Source: Bifidobacterium breve (GTDB taxonomy: Bacteria > Actinomycetota > Actinomycetes > S36-B12). Taken from it: 6,816 nucleotides of DNA. The notes under the pieces were generated by a model, which was not told the DNA's origin, ran no database searches, and saw nothing but the letters and a program-made list of their open reading frames with translations. Shown piece by piece: positions 1 to 5,989 of the stretch. How positions within the stretch are numbered: the first letter of the stretch is position 1; each line of letters opens with the position of its first letter. Where the stretch lies: positions 1 through 6,816 of the forward strand of contig CAMDKJ010000093.1 of the NCBI GenBank assembly GCA_945900705.1, read 5' to 3'. The position numbers and the translations under genes were made by a program.

Positions 1-135
1 GTGGCTTATGAGGATTGGGTGGCCGATCCGCAGGTATTGGTCGATGCCTATTCGAGCCTGGGGCTACCGCGTGATGACCAGGCGGTGCGCGCAGCTCTAC
101 TTGAGCGCCTTGAGCATGGATCACGGCCAGGGTGA
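1..135 (+). CDS. 3' end of a gene, possibly a P-loop sulfotransferase (partial)
   Basis: Frame 1 is open from the window edge to a TGA at 133-135, giving 44 residues. The first base triplet is GTG but is probably internal rather than a start. The peptide begins VAYEDWVADPQ and continues to SSLGLPRDD. That resembles the late part of PAPS-dependent sulfotransferases, where a 'RYEDLVADP...' stretch is followed about ten residues later by 'LGLP' and then a helical tail to the C-terminus. This likeness is from memory of the family and rests on a short piece. The catalytic P-loop and 3'-phosphate binding residues would lie upstream, outside the window, so function cannot be confirmed. The stop overlaps the GTG start of the MFS gene by 4 bases, so the two are probably cotranscribed and translationally coupled. 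That the frame is coding is fairly sure; the family call is tentative. Confidence 0.5.
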   Translation: MAYEDWVADPQVLVDAYSSLGLPRDDQAVRAALLERLEHGSRPG

Positions 136-1403
136 GCGGCCAATTAGTACTATCGGTAGCAGAGGTGGCGCTCGTTCAGCGCAAAACAATCTGGGTGTTG
201 TCGACAGCTCAAGTCTTGAGCGGAATTGCAATCGCTGGTGCGGTGCCGGTAGGGGCGCTGATCGCGGGTTCAATCGCTGACTCGGAGGCGGCTGCCGGAT
301 TAGCACAGACTTGCACGATTATTGGCTCGGCGTTGATCGCCTTGCCGCTGGCGCGAATCGCGCTAAGTAGGGGCCGCCGGGTGGCACTGACCACGGGATT
401 TGGTATCGGTGTCCTTGGTGCGGTAATCATCATTTACGCTGCGGTCCTTCGAAATCTCGCTTTGGTTTATGTCGGGTGTGTGGTATTTGGTGTGGCTTCA
501 GCCGCCAGTTATCAAGCCCGATACACGGCGACGGACTTGGCGCCGGAAAGCCATCGGGCGCGAGCACTTTCTTGGGTGGTCTGGGCCGGAACTATCGGGG
601 CGGTATTAGGCCCAAACCTCTTGAACTTCTCTGGATCAATCGGTTTGGCACTTGGCCTACCGCAGCTGGCGGGGCCATATCTTCTCGGTGGGATCACCCT
701 CCTTGCAGCTTCTGTTACTTTGTTCTTGTTCCTTAGGCCAGACCCATACCTACTCGCAACCGCTAATCGCTCAGCGGCTTCTGGGGTGATCGAGCGACCT
801 AAGTTAAGTGATGCCCTAGGGCATGTACGCGGGCGCCCCAGGGCCATTTTGGGTATCACCACGGTTGCGATTGGACATGTAGTGATGGTCATGGTGATGG
901 TCATGACCCCGATCCATATGGCCCATGTTGATGTCTCGCTGCAGCTCATTGGGTTCGTGATCAGCGTGCATGTGGCCGGGATGTATGCCTTCTCGCCGAT
1001 CGTTGGTTGGGGGGTCGACCGACTTGGCAGAATCCCGGTCATTGTGATCGGGATTGGCATTTTGGCGGCCGCCTGTGTCATCGCCGGCCTAGCCCCAGGT
1101 GATGACACCCGGCAACTTGGAGTTGGGCTGTTTCTGCTGGGGCTGGGTTGGTCGTGCACCCTAATCGCCGGATCAACCCTGCTGACGGATGAAGTTACCG
1201 CCGCTGATCGCCCAGCGGTGCAGGGGCTGTCAGATTTGATCATGAATGTGGCCGGTGGAGTCGGTGGGGCAATCGCCGGGCTGATCGTGCTTTTTGCCTC
1301 ATACGCCGCCCTCTGCGGGGCTTCGCTGGTGCCAATAATTGGACTGGGGATCGTGGTTGCCCTCCCGGCGTGTCGTCGCCATTCGAACACCCGTTCGATA
1401 TAG
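132..1403 (+). CDS. Major facilitator superfamily (MFS) transporter
   Basis: This 423-residue inner-membrane protein has about 12 hydrophobic helices in two halves, the usual MFS size and layout. A motif-A-like loop between helices 2 and 3 reads LARIALSRGRR (residues 73-83). The matching loop in the second half is GWGVDRLGR (292-300). Residues 251-263 (VMVMVMVMTPIHM) followed by ISVHVAGMYAFSP (277-289) resemble a signature I recall from actinobacterial MFS proteins of unknown substrate; a drug or metabolite exporter is possible but cannot be shown. The polar loop at about residues 203-236 separates the halves. The GTG at 132 is chosen because it overlaps the upstream stop (GTGA) and leaves a short N-terminus before helix 1; no strong ribosome binding site is visible, which fits coupling. 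An in-frame GTG at 165 is an alternative. Its last six codons contain the recA SOS box. Confidence 0.9.
   Translation: MSGQLVLSVAEVALVQRKTIWVLSTAQVLSGIAIAGAVPVGALIAGSIADSEAAAGLAQTCTIIGSALIALPLARIALSRGRRVALTTGFGIGVLGAVIIIYAAVLRNLALVYVGCVVFGVASAASYQARYTATDLAPESHRARALSWVVWAGTIGAVLGPNLLNFSGSIGLALGLPQLAGPYLLGGITLLAASVTLFLFLRPDPYLLATANRSAASGVIERPKLSDALGHVRGRPRAILGITTVAIGHVVMVMVMVMTPIHMAHVDVSLQLIGFVISVHVAGMYAFSPIVGWGVDRLGRIPVIVIGIGILAAACVIAGLAPGDDTRQLGVGLFLLGLGWSCTLIAGSTLLTDEVTAADRPAVQGLSDLIMNVAGGVGGAIAGLIVLFASYAALCGASLVPIIGLGIVVALPACRRHSNTRSI
882..905 (+). repeat. 12-bp perfect tandem duplication inside the MFS gene
   Basis: GTGATGGTCATG occurs twice in immediate succession (882-893 and 894-905), encoding VMVM twice in the helix opening the second half of the MFS protein. 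The unit keeps frame. It could be a slippage product, but the Met/Val-rich stretch also looks like a normal part of this protein family. Confidence 0.8.
1383..1398. promoter_or_regulatory. LexA-binding SOS box for recA
   Basis: TCGAACacccGTTCGA is a perfect 16-bp inverted repeat matching the Gram-positive/actinobacterial LexA operator (core GAAC-N4-GTTC). It lies 159 bases upstream of the recA start and entirely within the last six codons of the MFS gene (residues 418-423). A weak -10-like TATAGA (1399-1404) abuts its right edge, so bound LexA could block a distal recA promoter; no clear -35 is seen. LexA repression of recA is established in this phylum; operation of this copy is inferred from its perfection and position. 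Confidence 0.9.
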
Positions 1404-1426
1404 ATTCCAGTCACGACGCGAGGTGG

Positions 1427-1453
1427 GCCTTCATCCACATCGGCCACGAAGGC
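1427..1453 (+). other. Inverted repeat in the recA leader region
   Basis: GCCTTC (1427-1432) can pair with GAAGGC (1448-1453) around a 15-base loop, just after the MFS stop. There is no following T-run, so this is not a convincing intrinsic terminator. It would lie in the leader of any transcript starting near the SOS box. Confidence 0.3.
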
Positions 1454-1472
1454 GATTGCTGCCGGCCCCCGA

Positions 1473-1495
1473 GTGTCAGAGGGTCGGCATACCTT
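1473..1495 (+). promoter_or_regulatory. RecA-NDp-like (PafBC-type) recA promoter
   Basis: GTGTCAGAG (1473-1481), exactly 8 bases, then TACCTT (1490-1495) matches the LexA-independent DNA-damage promoter consensus TTGTCRGTG-N8-TANNNT described for mycobacterial recA and later tied to the PafBC activator. Seven of nine upstream positions and all three defined -10 positions agree, and the spacing is exact. Transcription would start around 1501-1503, leaving a leader of about 55 bases before recA. Start-site mapping is not available from sequence alone. Confidence 0.72.
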
Positions 1496-1498
1496 TCG

Positions 1499-1512
1499 TG
1501 TTCTAGCGAACA
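1499..1512. promoter_or_regulatory. Palindrome at the expected recA transcription start
   Basis: TGTTCtagcGAACA is a perfect 5+5 inverted repeat starting four bases after the proximal -10 hexamer. Its half-sites are in the opposite order to a LexA box (GTTC-N4-GAAC rather than GAAC-N4-GTTC), so LexA is not the obvious ligand. As RNA the stem could extend to 7 pairs including one G-U. It may be an operator, a leader hairpin or chance. Confidence 0.35.
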
Positions 1513-1544
1513 TGACCACCAAGTAATTGACCACCGACAAGACA

Positions 1545-1549
1545 GGGAG
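1545..1549 (+). promoter_or_regulatory. Ribosome binding site of recA
   Basis: GGGAG within AGGGAGA sits 8 bases before the ATG at 1558, a good Shine-Dalgarno match and spacing. It supports that start over other in-frame codons. Confidence 0.8.
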
Positions 1550-1557
1550 AACCACCA

Positions 1558-2673
1558 ATGGCCAGTACAGCTGGTGACCGCGAGAAGGCTCTGGATGCCG
1601 CCCTCGCCCAAATTGAACGCCAATTCGGCAAAGGCTCGGTGATGCGCTTGGGCGAAGAAGGCCGAATTCCGATTGATGTCATCCCGACCGGCTCCATTGC
1701 CCTTGATGTTGCCCTGGGGATCGGTGGCCTACCCCGTGGCCGGATCGTGGAGATCTACGGCCCAGAGTCTTCAGGTAAGACCACTTTGGCCCTGCACGCC
1801 ATCGCGAACGTGCAGGCGGCCGGTGGGCTAGCAGCGTTCATCGATGCCGAGCACGCTCTAGATCCTGATTATGCCTCGCGCTTGGGTATCGACCTCGACA
1901 GTTTGTATGTCTCGCAACCCGATACCGGGGAACAGGCCCTCGAAATCACCGACACCTTGGTGCGCTCGGGTGCCCTCGATCTAATCGTCATCGACTCGGT
2001 TGCGGCGTTGGTACCACGGGCTGAAATTGAAGGGGAGATGGGCGATAGCCACGTTGGGCTGCAAGCACGCTTGATGAGTCAGGCACTTCGCAAAATGGCA
2101 GGTGCACTCAGTAATACCAACACTACCTGCATCTTCATCAATCAATTGCGCGAAAAGATTGGCGTGATGTTTGGTTCACCCGAAACCACAACCGGTGGTA
2201 AAGCCCTGAAGTTCTATTCATCGGTGCGTCTTGATGTACGGCGCATCGAAACCCTTAAGGGCGGTACCGAAGCTGTTGGTAACCGCACCCGGGTCAAGGT
2301 CGTAAAGAACAAGGTGGCCCCACCCTTTAAGCAGGCGGAGTTTGACATTTTGTACGGCGAAGGTATTTCACGTGAAGGCTCACTGATTGATGTTGGTGTT
2401 GATCAAGGGATAGTAAAGAAGTCTGGTGCGTGGTTTACCTATGAGAGTGATCAACTAGGTCAAGGTAAAGAGAATGCTCGCACTTTCTTGAAAGACAATC
2501 CGGATCTCGCCAACGAAATTGAAAAGCGAATCAAAGAGGTAATGGGGATCGGTGCCAAACTTGATGCCCCCGCTGATATTCCAACGTCGGCGTTGCCGGA
2601 GGCGCAGAGCACTTCCGAGGCCGCACCCAAAGCCTCGGCGAAATCAACTGCAATGCCAATTGATGTGGAGTAA
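1558..2673 (+). CDS. recA: RecA recombinase
   Basis: RecA polymerises on single-stranded DNA, drives ATP-dependent homologous pairing and strand exchange, and as a filament stimulates LexA self-cleavage. The 371-residue protein has the full family layout. The Walker A motif is GPESSGKT (68-75), the catalytic glutamate lies in DAEHALDP (Glu98), and Walker B is LIVID (142-146). Loop L1 is EGEMGDSHVG (158-167), and the FINQLREKIGVMFGSPE stretch (193-209) leads into loop L2 with Gln196. The intein insertion sites known from some mycobacterial RecA proteins are uninterrupted. The C-terminal tail (about 335-371) is Ala/Ser/Pro-rich and ends acidic (DVE), as is usual. The ATG is supported by a well-placed ribosome binding site. 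The stop overlaps the recX start by one base. Upstream lie a LexA box and a second damage-type promoter, so dual induction is expected. Confidence 0.99.
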   Translation: MASTAGDREKALDAALAQIERQFGKGSVMRLGEEGRIPIDVIPTGSIALDVALGIGGLPRGRIVEIYGPESSGKTTLALHAIANVQAAGGLAAFIDAEHALDPDYASRLGIDLDSLYVSQPDTGEQALEITDTLVRSGALDLIVIDSVAALVPRAEIEGEMGDSHVGLQARLMSQALRKMAGALSNTNTTCIFINQLREKIGVMFGSPETTTGGKALKFYSSVRLDVRRIETLKGGTEAVGNRTRVKVVKNKVAPPFKQAEFDILYGEGISREGSLIDVGVDQGIVKKSGAWFTYESDQLGQGKENARTFLKDNPDLANEIEKRIKEVMGIGAKLDAPADIPTSALPEAQSTSEAAPKASAKSTAMPIDVE

Positions 2674-3242
2674 TGAGTAGCCCCCAAATCACGAGAAGGG
2701 CCAAGACCCCCACCTCCCGGTCGAGGTCGGCGAGCGAGTCGGATCTTGACTCGCTCGCACCGGAGCGTTCACAGCAAGACTTAGAACAGGACGCCCGAAA
2801 TATCGTGTTGCGCAAACTAAATTATGCCCCACGCACCCGCTCGGAGTTAGCAACTGATCTGGTGGCGGGGGGCATCCCCGAATCCGTCCGTGAGCAAGTA
2901 CTGGACCGCTATGTCGAGGTGGGTCTTATCGATGATGCGGCACTCGCCGAACTTTGGGTGACATCTCGGCAGCGCACCAAAGGCAGTACCAGATCAGTGC
3001 TAAAGCACGAGTTACGCCAAAAAGGGGTTAGCGACGAGGACGCCGAAGCGGCCTTGGCCCTAATCACCGAGGCCGATGAGTACGAGCGGGCCCGAAGCCT
3101 GATTGCCACGAAAATACGTGCCACCGAGCGCCTAGCCCCTAAGGCGCGCACCCGGCGGCTGATTGGGCTACTCATGCGGCGCGGCTACTCTGCGAACCTG
3201 GCCCAAATCGTTGTCCAAGAGGCAATAGCTGACTGTGAATAA
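2673..3242 (+). CDS. recX: RecX, regulator of RecA
   Basis: RecX binds RecA filaments and inhibits or tunes their extension and ATPase activity. The 189-residue product is mostly helical and fits the RecX pattern of three-helix repeats: residues 41-86 (ARNIVLRKLNYAPRTRSEL to VEVGLIDDAA), 88-130 (LAELWVTSRQRTKGSTRSVLKHELRQKGV), and 135-188 (DEYERARSLIATKIR to RRLIGLLMRRGYS). The first 38 residues are a low-complexity Ser/Arg/Asp extension before the first repeat. The ATG overlaps the recA TAA (TAATG), so translation is likely coupled by termination-reinitiation; GGAG at 2667-2670 is only two bases from the ATG. A strong hairpin at 2730-2758 lies inside the extension and may reduce expression relative to recA. 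The recA adjacency makes the assignment firm. Confidence 0.95.
   Translation: MSSPQITRRAKTPTSRSRSASESDLDSLAPERSQQDLEQDARNIVLRKLNYAPRTRSELATDLVAGGIPESVREQVLDRYVEVGLIDDAALAELWVTSRQRTKGSTRSVLKHELRQKGVSDEDAEAALALITEADEYERARSLIATKIRATERLAPKARTRRLIGLLMRRGYSANLAQIVVQEAIADCE
2730..2758 (+). other. Strong stem-loop in the 5' part of recX
   Basis: GCGAGCGAGTC (2730-2740) and GACTCGCTCGC (2748-2758) form a perfect 11-bp GC-rich stem with a 7-base loop. It starts 57 bases after the recX start and 56 after the recA stop. No T-run follows, so it is not a classical intrinsic terminator. In the cotranscript it could stall polymerase, protect the recA 3' end from decay or slow ribosomes. In E. coli a hairpin between recA and recX limits recX readthrough; a similar role here is inference. 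Confidence 0.7.
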
Positions 3243-3326
3243 AGTCACTCGAGCCAATTGGCGTATATCGCCCATAGAGGGTTCAATTGGGCTATCTGCT
3301 AACTACTTATTTGGGGTGTTTTTTTC
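3243..3326 (+). promoter_or_regulatory. Intergenic region recX-MMPL with inverted repeats and a T-run
   Basis: This 84-base gap holds the perfect palindrome GCCAATTGGC (3253-3262), an inner inverted repeat GGCG-tatat-CGCC (3260-3272), and CAATTGGGCT (3284-3293), which can pair with AGCCAATTG (3252-3260) leaving one bulged base. It becomes A/T-rich at 3294-3312. GGGG at 3313-3316 is a possible weak ribosome binding site, 10 bases before the GTG at 3327, with seven T bases (3319-3325) between. No convincing -35/-10 pair is seen. The region may combine the end of the recA-recX transcript with control of the transporter. Confidence 0.4.
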
Positions 3327-5729
3327 GTGCCTGGTCTTTCTAAATGGGCAATTCGGCGTCCGGTTGTAGCGCTCATTGCTTGGGTTATTGCACTTGGTGC
3401 AATCGTTGGGCTTGGTAGCCAACTTGGCGGTGCGCTAAATGACTCGTTCTCACTTCCGGCGACTGAGTCAACCGCAGCCCAAGAGCTATTGAGCAGTGGT
3501 GGTGATGGCGCAGCAGGCTCTGGCGCCGGGGCACGCATAGTTTGGTCGCCGGCCGCTCTTTCATCGGCACCGACAGGTGGCGCGGTCGACCCACTGGTAC
3601 TTCGTGAGATCACGCCGGTATTGCAACAGATCGCTGATTTGGGGAGTGTTAGCTGCGTTACTTTGCCGACCGGTGGGGGCCTTGGGCCCAATTGCCCTGC
3701 GGCGCCAGCGGGGATGACCCCTGACCAGCTGAAGGACCTACCCCAAGATCAACAACAAGCAATTAATGATGCGGGGGCTGCATTCGCGGCGGCATCGTCA
3801 GCGGTTAGCCCCGACGGCAGCGTCGCGTATTCGAACGTAACTTTTGTGGACGGAGTGGTTTCAGCAGGTGATGCCACCGCTTTCCTAGCGGCGATTAAGA
3901 GTGCGAATACTGACCAACTTCAGGTTGGTGCAAGTGGCCAAGCGCTGGAGTGGGCCGCGCAAGAGCCCCCCAAGAGCGAGGGTATTGGCATTGGGGTGGC
4001 CATCATCATCTTGCTGATTGCCTTTGGCTCGGTGATTGCGGCCGGAATGCCAATTTTCGTAGCCGTTGTAGGCCTAGCGATGGGCCAGATGGCGGTACTG
4101 CTGGTTGCGAATTTCCTGGACGTAGCAACATTCGCCCCGACCTTGGCAGCGATGATCGGCCTGGGTGTTGGTATTGACTATGCGTTGTTTGTGATGAACA
4201 GATTCAGGCAAGCGGTCTTAGCCGGGCATCAGCCTAAGGCCGCCGCACTGGAGTCGGTTGTGACCGCAGGGCGTGCGGTGCTCTTCGCGGGTGGCACCGT
4301 GATTATCGCCTTGCTGGGGCTCTTTGTGCTGCGAATCAATTTCTTTGACGGCCTAGCGGTGGCCGCGGCCATGACCGTCCTGATGGTGATGCTGTCGGCG
4401 CTTTGGATGTTACCGGCACTACTAAGTCTGCTCGGCAACAAAGCACTGGGTATCCGATTGCCTTGGGGGAAGAAGCCAGGGAAGGTGCACCCAGAAGGCA
4501 AGCGCTGGGCGCAGTATGGCCACGGCCTGCAGCGCCGGCCCTGGCTGACCACCATCGGCGCGGTTGTTGTCATCGTGGTGCTAGCAATCCCGGTACTGAG
4601 CCTGCGGCAAGGGTTCGCTGATGACTCCGGCAAGCCGGAAGGCAGCAGCTCGCGGATCGCCTATGACTTAATGTCAAATGGTTTTGGCCCCGGAGTTAAT
4701 GGGCCTTTCTTCGCAGCGGTGAAACTTCCGGCGCCAAATGACGTGGCAGCATTTACTACCATCGTCACCGGTTTGAGTGAAGCTGAAGGCGTCGCTGCAG
4801 TACTACCAACAGCCCAAATGGTTCCGCTTATCGCGATGAATCCTGATTCGTTCGGTCCTGACGGCACCGTTGCCACCATTATGATCACGCCTAATTCGGC
4901 GCCACAGGATGAAGCCACAACCGCGCTGCTTGACCGGCTTCGAAGTGAAGTTAATCCGAGGCTTGAAGCTGCGACCGGTGCCGAAATTTATATCGGCGGG
5001 GCGCAAGCCATTACCTCTGACTTCACAACGGTGCTAACCGATGCGCTGCCTATTTTCTTGTTGGTGGTTGTCGGGCTGGGCTTCTTGGCCCTGGTGCTGC
5101 TCTTCCACTCGCTAGTGGTGCCGTTAACGGCTGCGATAACCAGCCTGATGAGTTTTGCCGCCGCCATGGGTATTACGGTCGCCGTGTTTCAGTGGGGTTG
5201 GCTTGCTGGGCCCATCGGTATTAGTGGCACCGGTCCGATTATGCCGTTCCTACCCATCATGGTCTTTGCGATTTTGTTTGGGCTGTCGATGGATTACCAA
5301 GTCTTCTTGGTAACGCGCATGCAAGAGGAGTGGGCGCGCACCGGCGACAACGCCGCCTCGGTGCGTCGCGGCCTCGCGGGCTCAGGGCGCGTCGTAATGA
5401 TCGCGGCAGCGATCATGGCCAGTGTTTTCTTGGCATTCGTGCCAACCCCTGATTCAACGATCAAGTTATTCGGTATCTCGCTAGCTTCCGCGGTCATTAT
5501 TGACGCCTTCTTGGTGCGGTTGGTTTTGGTGCCTTCACTGATGTCGATACTTGGCAAAGCCAACTGGTGGTTGCCCAATTGGCTGGATCGCATCTTGCCG
5601 CGGGTGCAAATTGAGCCGGGAGCCGATGAGATCGAAGATGGCGATTACGCCGGCGGTCCATCTGGCGGTGCATCTGATGATGATGACCTGCCCGGTGAAG
5701 AGGTAGCGCGCGACTCAGTATCGGTCTGA
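3327..5729 (+). CDS. MMPL/RND-family membrane transporter
   Basis: This 800-residue cytoplasmic-membrane protein has the MMPL layout: TM1 (about 13-31), a large external domain (32-215), TM2-6 (about 218-370), a basic cytoplasmic loop (371-405), TM7 (about 407-426), a second external domain (427-570) and TM8-12 (about 573-742). The paired proton-relay Asp-Tyr motifs are present in TM4 (GLGVGIDYALFVMNRFR, Asp284-Tyr285) and TM10 (LFGLSMDYQVFLVTRMQEEW, Asp656-Tyr657). This supports a proton-driven exporter. Family members export lipids, siderophores or drugs; the substrate here is unknown. Cys110 and Cys123 in the first external domain could form a disulfide. The C-tail (760-800) is acidic and Gly/Ser-rich with four consecutive Asp. 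The GTG start puts a typical MMPL N-terminus (KWAIRRPVVALIAWV) directly at the beginning; the ribosome binding site is weak. No dedicated lipid-synthesis genes are adjacent. Confidence 0.95.
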   Translation: MPGLSKWAIRRPVVALIAWVIALGAIVGLGSQLGGALNDSFSLPATESTAAQELLSSGGDGAAGSGAGARIVWSPAALSSAPTGGAVDPLVLREITPVLQQIADLGSVSCVTLPTGGGLGPNCPAAPAGMTPDQLKDLPQDQQQAINDAGAAFAAASSAVSPDGSVAYSNVTFVDGVVSAGDATAFLAAIKSANTDQLQVGASGQALEWAAQEPPKSEGIGIGVAIIILLIAFGSVIAAGMPIFVAVVGLAMGQMAVLLVANFLDVATFAPTLAAMIGLGVGIDYALFVMNRFRQAVLAGHQPKAAALESVVTAGRAVLFAGGTVIIALLGLFVLRINFFDGLAVAAAMTVLMVMLSALWMLPALLSLLGNKALGIRLPWGKKPGKVHPEGKRWAQYGHGLQRRPWLTTIGAVVVIVVLAIPVLSLRQGFADDSGKPEGSSSRIAYDLMSNGFGPGVNGPFFAAVKLPAPNDVAAFTTIVTGLSEAEGVAAVLPTAQMVPLIAMNPDSFGPDGTVATIMITPNSAPQDEATTALLDRLRSEVNPRLEAATGAEIYIGGAQAITSDFTTVLTDALPIFLLVVVGLGFLALVLLFHSLVVPLTAAITSLMSFAAAMGITVAVFQWGWLAGPIGISGTGPIMPFLPIMVFAILFGLSMDYQVFLVTRMQEEWARTGDNAASVRRGLAGSGRVVMIAAAIMASVFLAFVPTPDSTIKLFGISLASAVIIDAFLVRLVLVPSLMSILGKANWWLPNWLDRILPRVQIEPGADEIEDGDYAGGPSGGASDDDDLPGEEVARDSVSV
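5652..5675 (+). repeat. 12-bp imperfect tandem repeat in the transporter C-tail
   Basis: GGCGGTCCATCT is followed at once by GGCGGTGCATCT (11 of 12 bases equal), encoding GGPS-GGAS ahead of four Asp codons in a disordered-looking cytoplasmic tail. Confidence 0.7.
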
Positions 5730-5771
5730 TCCGCGGGTTCTACCAGCAACACCTCAATTGGGGGTTAAGGC

Positions 5772-5930
5772 GTGGACTTTATCGAGAAGGTCTCTGGGTT
5801 CAAGGAAGTTGTTGTGGGCGCGGGTGACCTGAAATCTGGCGGTCAGAGTCCTAACATCGGCGTGGCCACCGGACTCACGACCACTGGCGTGAATCATCGG
5901 AAGATTTGGGTGTTGCAGGGTGGTAGATAG
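5772..5930 (+). CDS. Possible small hypothetical protein, 52 aa
   Basis: A GTG at 5772 opens a 52-codon frame ending in TAG at 5928-5930. It lies 42 bases after the transporter stop and 59 before miaB. GGGGG (5760-5764) sits 7 bases before the GTG and could serve as a ribosome binding site. The product begins MDFIEKVSGFKEVVVGAGDL and continues through a Gly/Thr/Ser-rich middle to KIWVLQGGR. There is no membrane helix, signal peptide or cysteine, and I recognise no family. Codon choice is not obviously non-coding, but a frame of this length can occur by chance. It could also be a decayed gene fragment or untranslated leader. Same strand and spacing are compatible with cotranscription with miaB. 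Confidence 0.35.
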   Translation: MDFIEKVSGFKEVVVGAGDLKSGGQSPNIGVATGLTTTGVNHRKIWVLQGGR

Positions 5931-5951
5931 ACTGATGGTTTACATCTGCGG

Positions 5952-5966
5952 TCGGCAAAGTGCCGA
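5952..5966 (+). other. Short hairpin upstream of miaB
   Basis: TCGGCA (5952-5957), a 3-base loop, and TGCCGA (5961-5966) form a perfect 6-bp stem ending 10 bases before the miaB ribosome binding site. There is no T-run, so a terminator is unlikely; it could be a leader structure. Confidence 0.35.
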
Positions 5967-5976
5967 GGATATGGTC

Positions 5977-5982
5977 GGAGGG
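5977..5982 (+). promoter_or_regulatory. Ribosome binding site deciding the miaB start
   Basis: GGAGGG is a strong Shine-Dalgarno match. Two adjacent in-frame GTG codons follow at 5987 and 5990. The spacing is 4 bases to the first and 7 to the second, so 5990 is preferred. Confidence 0.75.
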
Positions 5983-5989
5983 CAGTGTG

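Noticed and set aside
1499..1512. Second LexA box
   Set aside because: The half-sites are in reversed order (GTTC-N4-GAAC), so it is not a LexA operator; it is kept only as an unexplained palindrome.
512..1558. Long minus-strand ORF of 348 codons
   Set aside because: It lies antisense to the MFS gene and the recA leader. Its product is Pro/Arg/Thr-rich without any recognisable domain, typical of a frame shadow, and it crosses the recA control region.
1370..1642. Plus-strand 90-codon ORF spanning the recA leader
   Set aside because: It overlaps the MFS end, the SOS box, the promoter and the recA start in another frame, has no ribosome site and no family likeness.
2130..2215. RecA intein at the sites known from some mycobacteria
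   Set aside because: The reading frame passes through the Walker A region and the NQLREKIGVMFG stretch with no insertion.
3319..3325. Intrinsic terminator for recA-recX using the T-run
   Set aside because: The bases directly before the T-run form no stem; the nearest inverted repeat ends about 25 bases earlier.
3684..3697. Recurring CAATTG-type motifs (also near 3256, 3284, 5575 and 5755) as a regulator regulon
   Set aside because: Several copies lie inside coding sequence, the flanks differ, and so short a motif can recur by chance.
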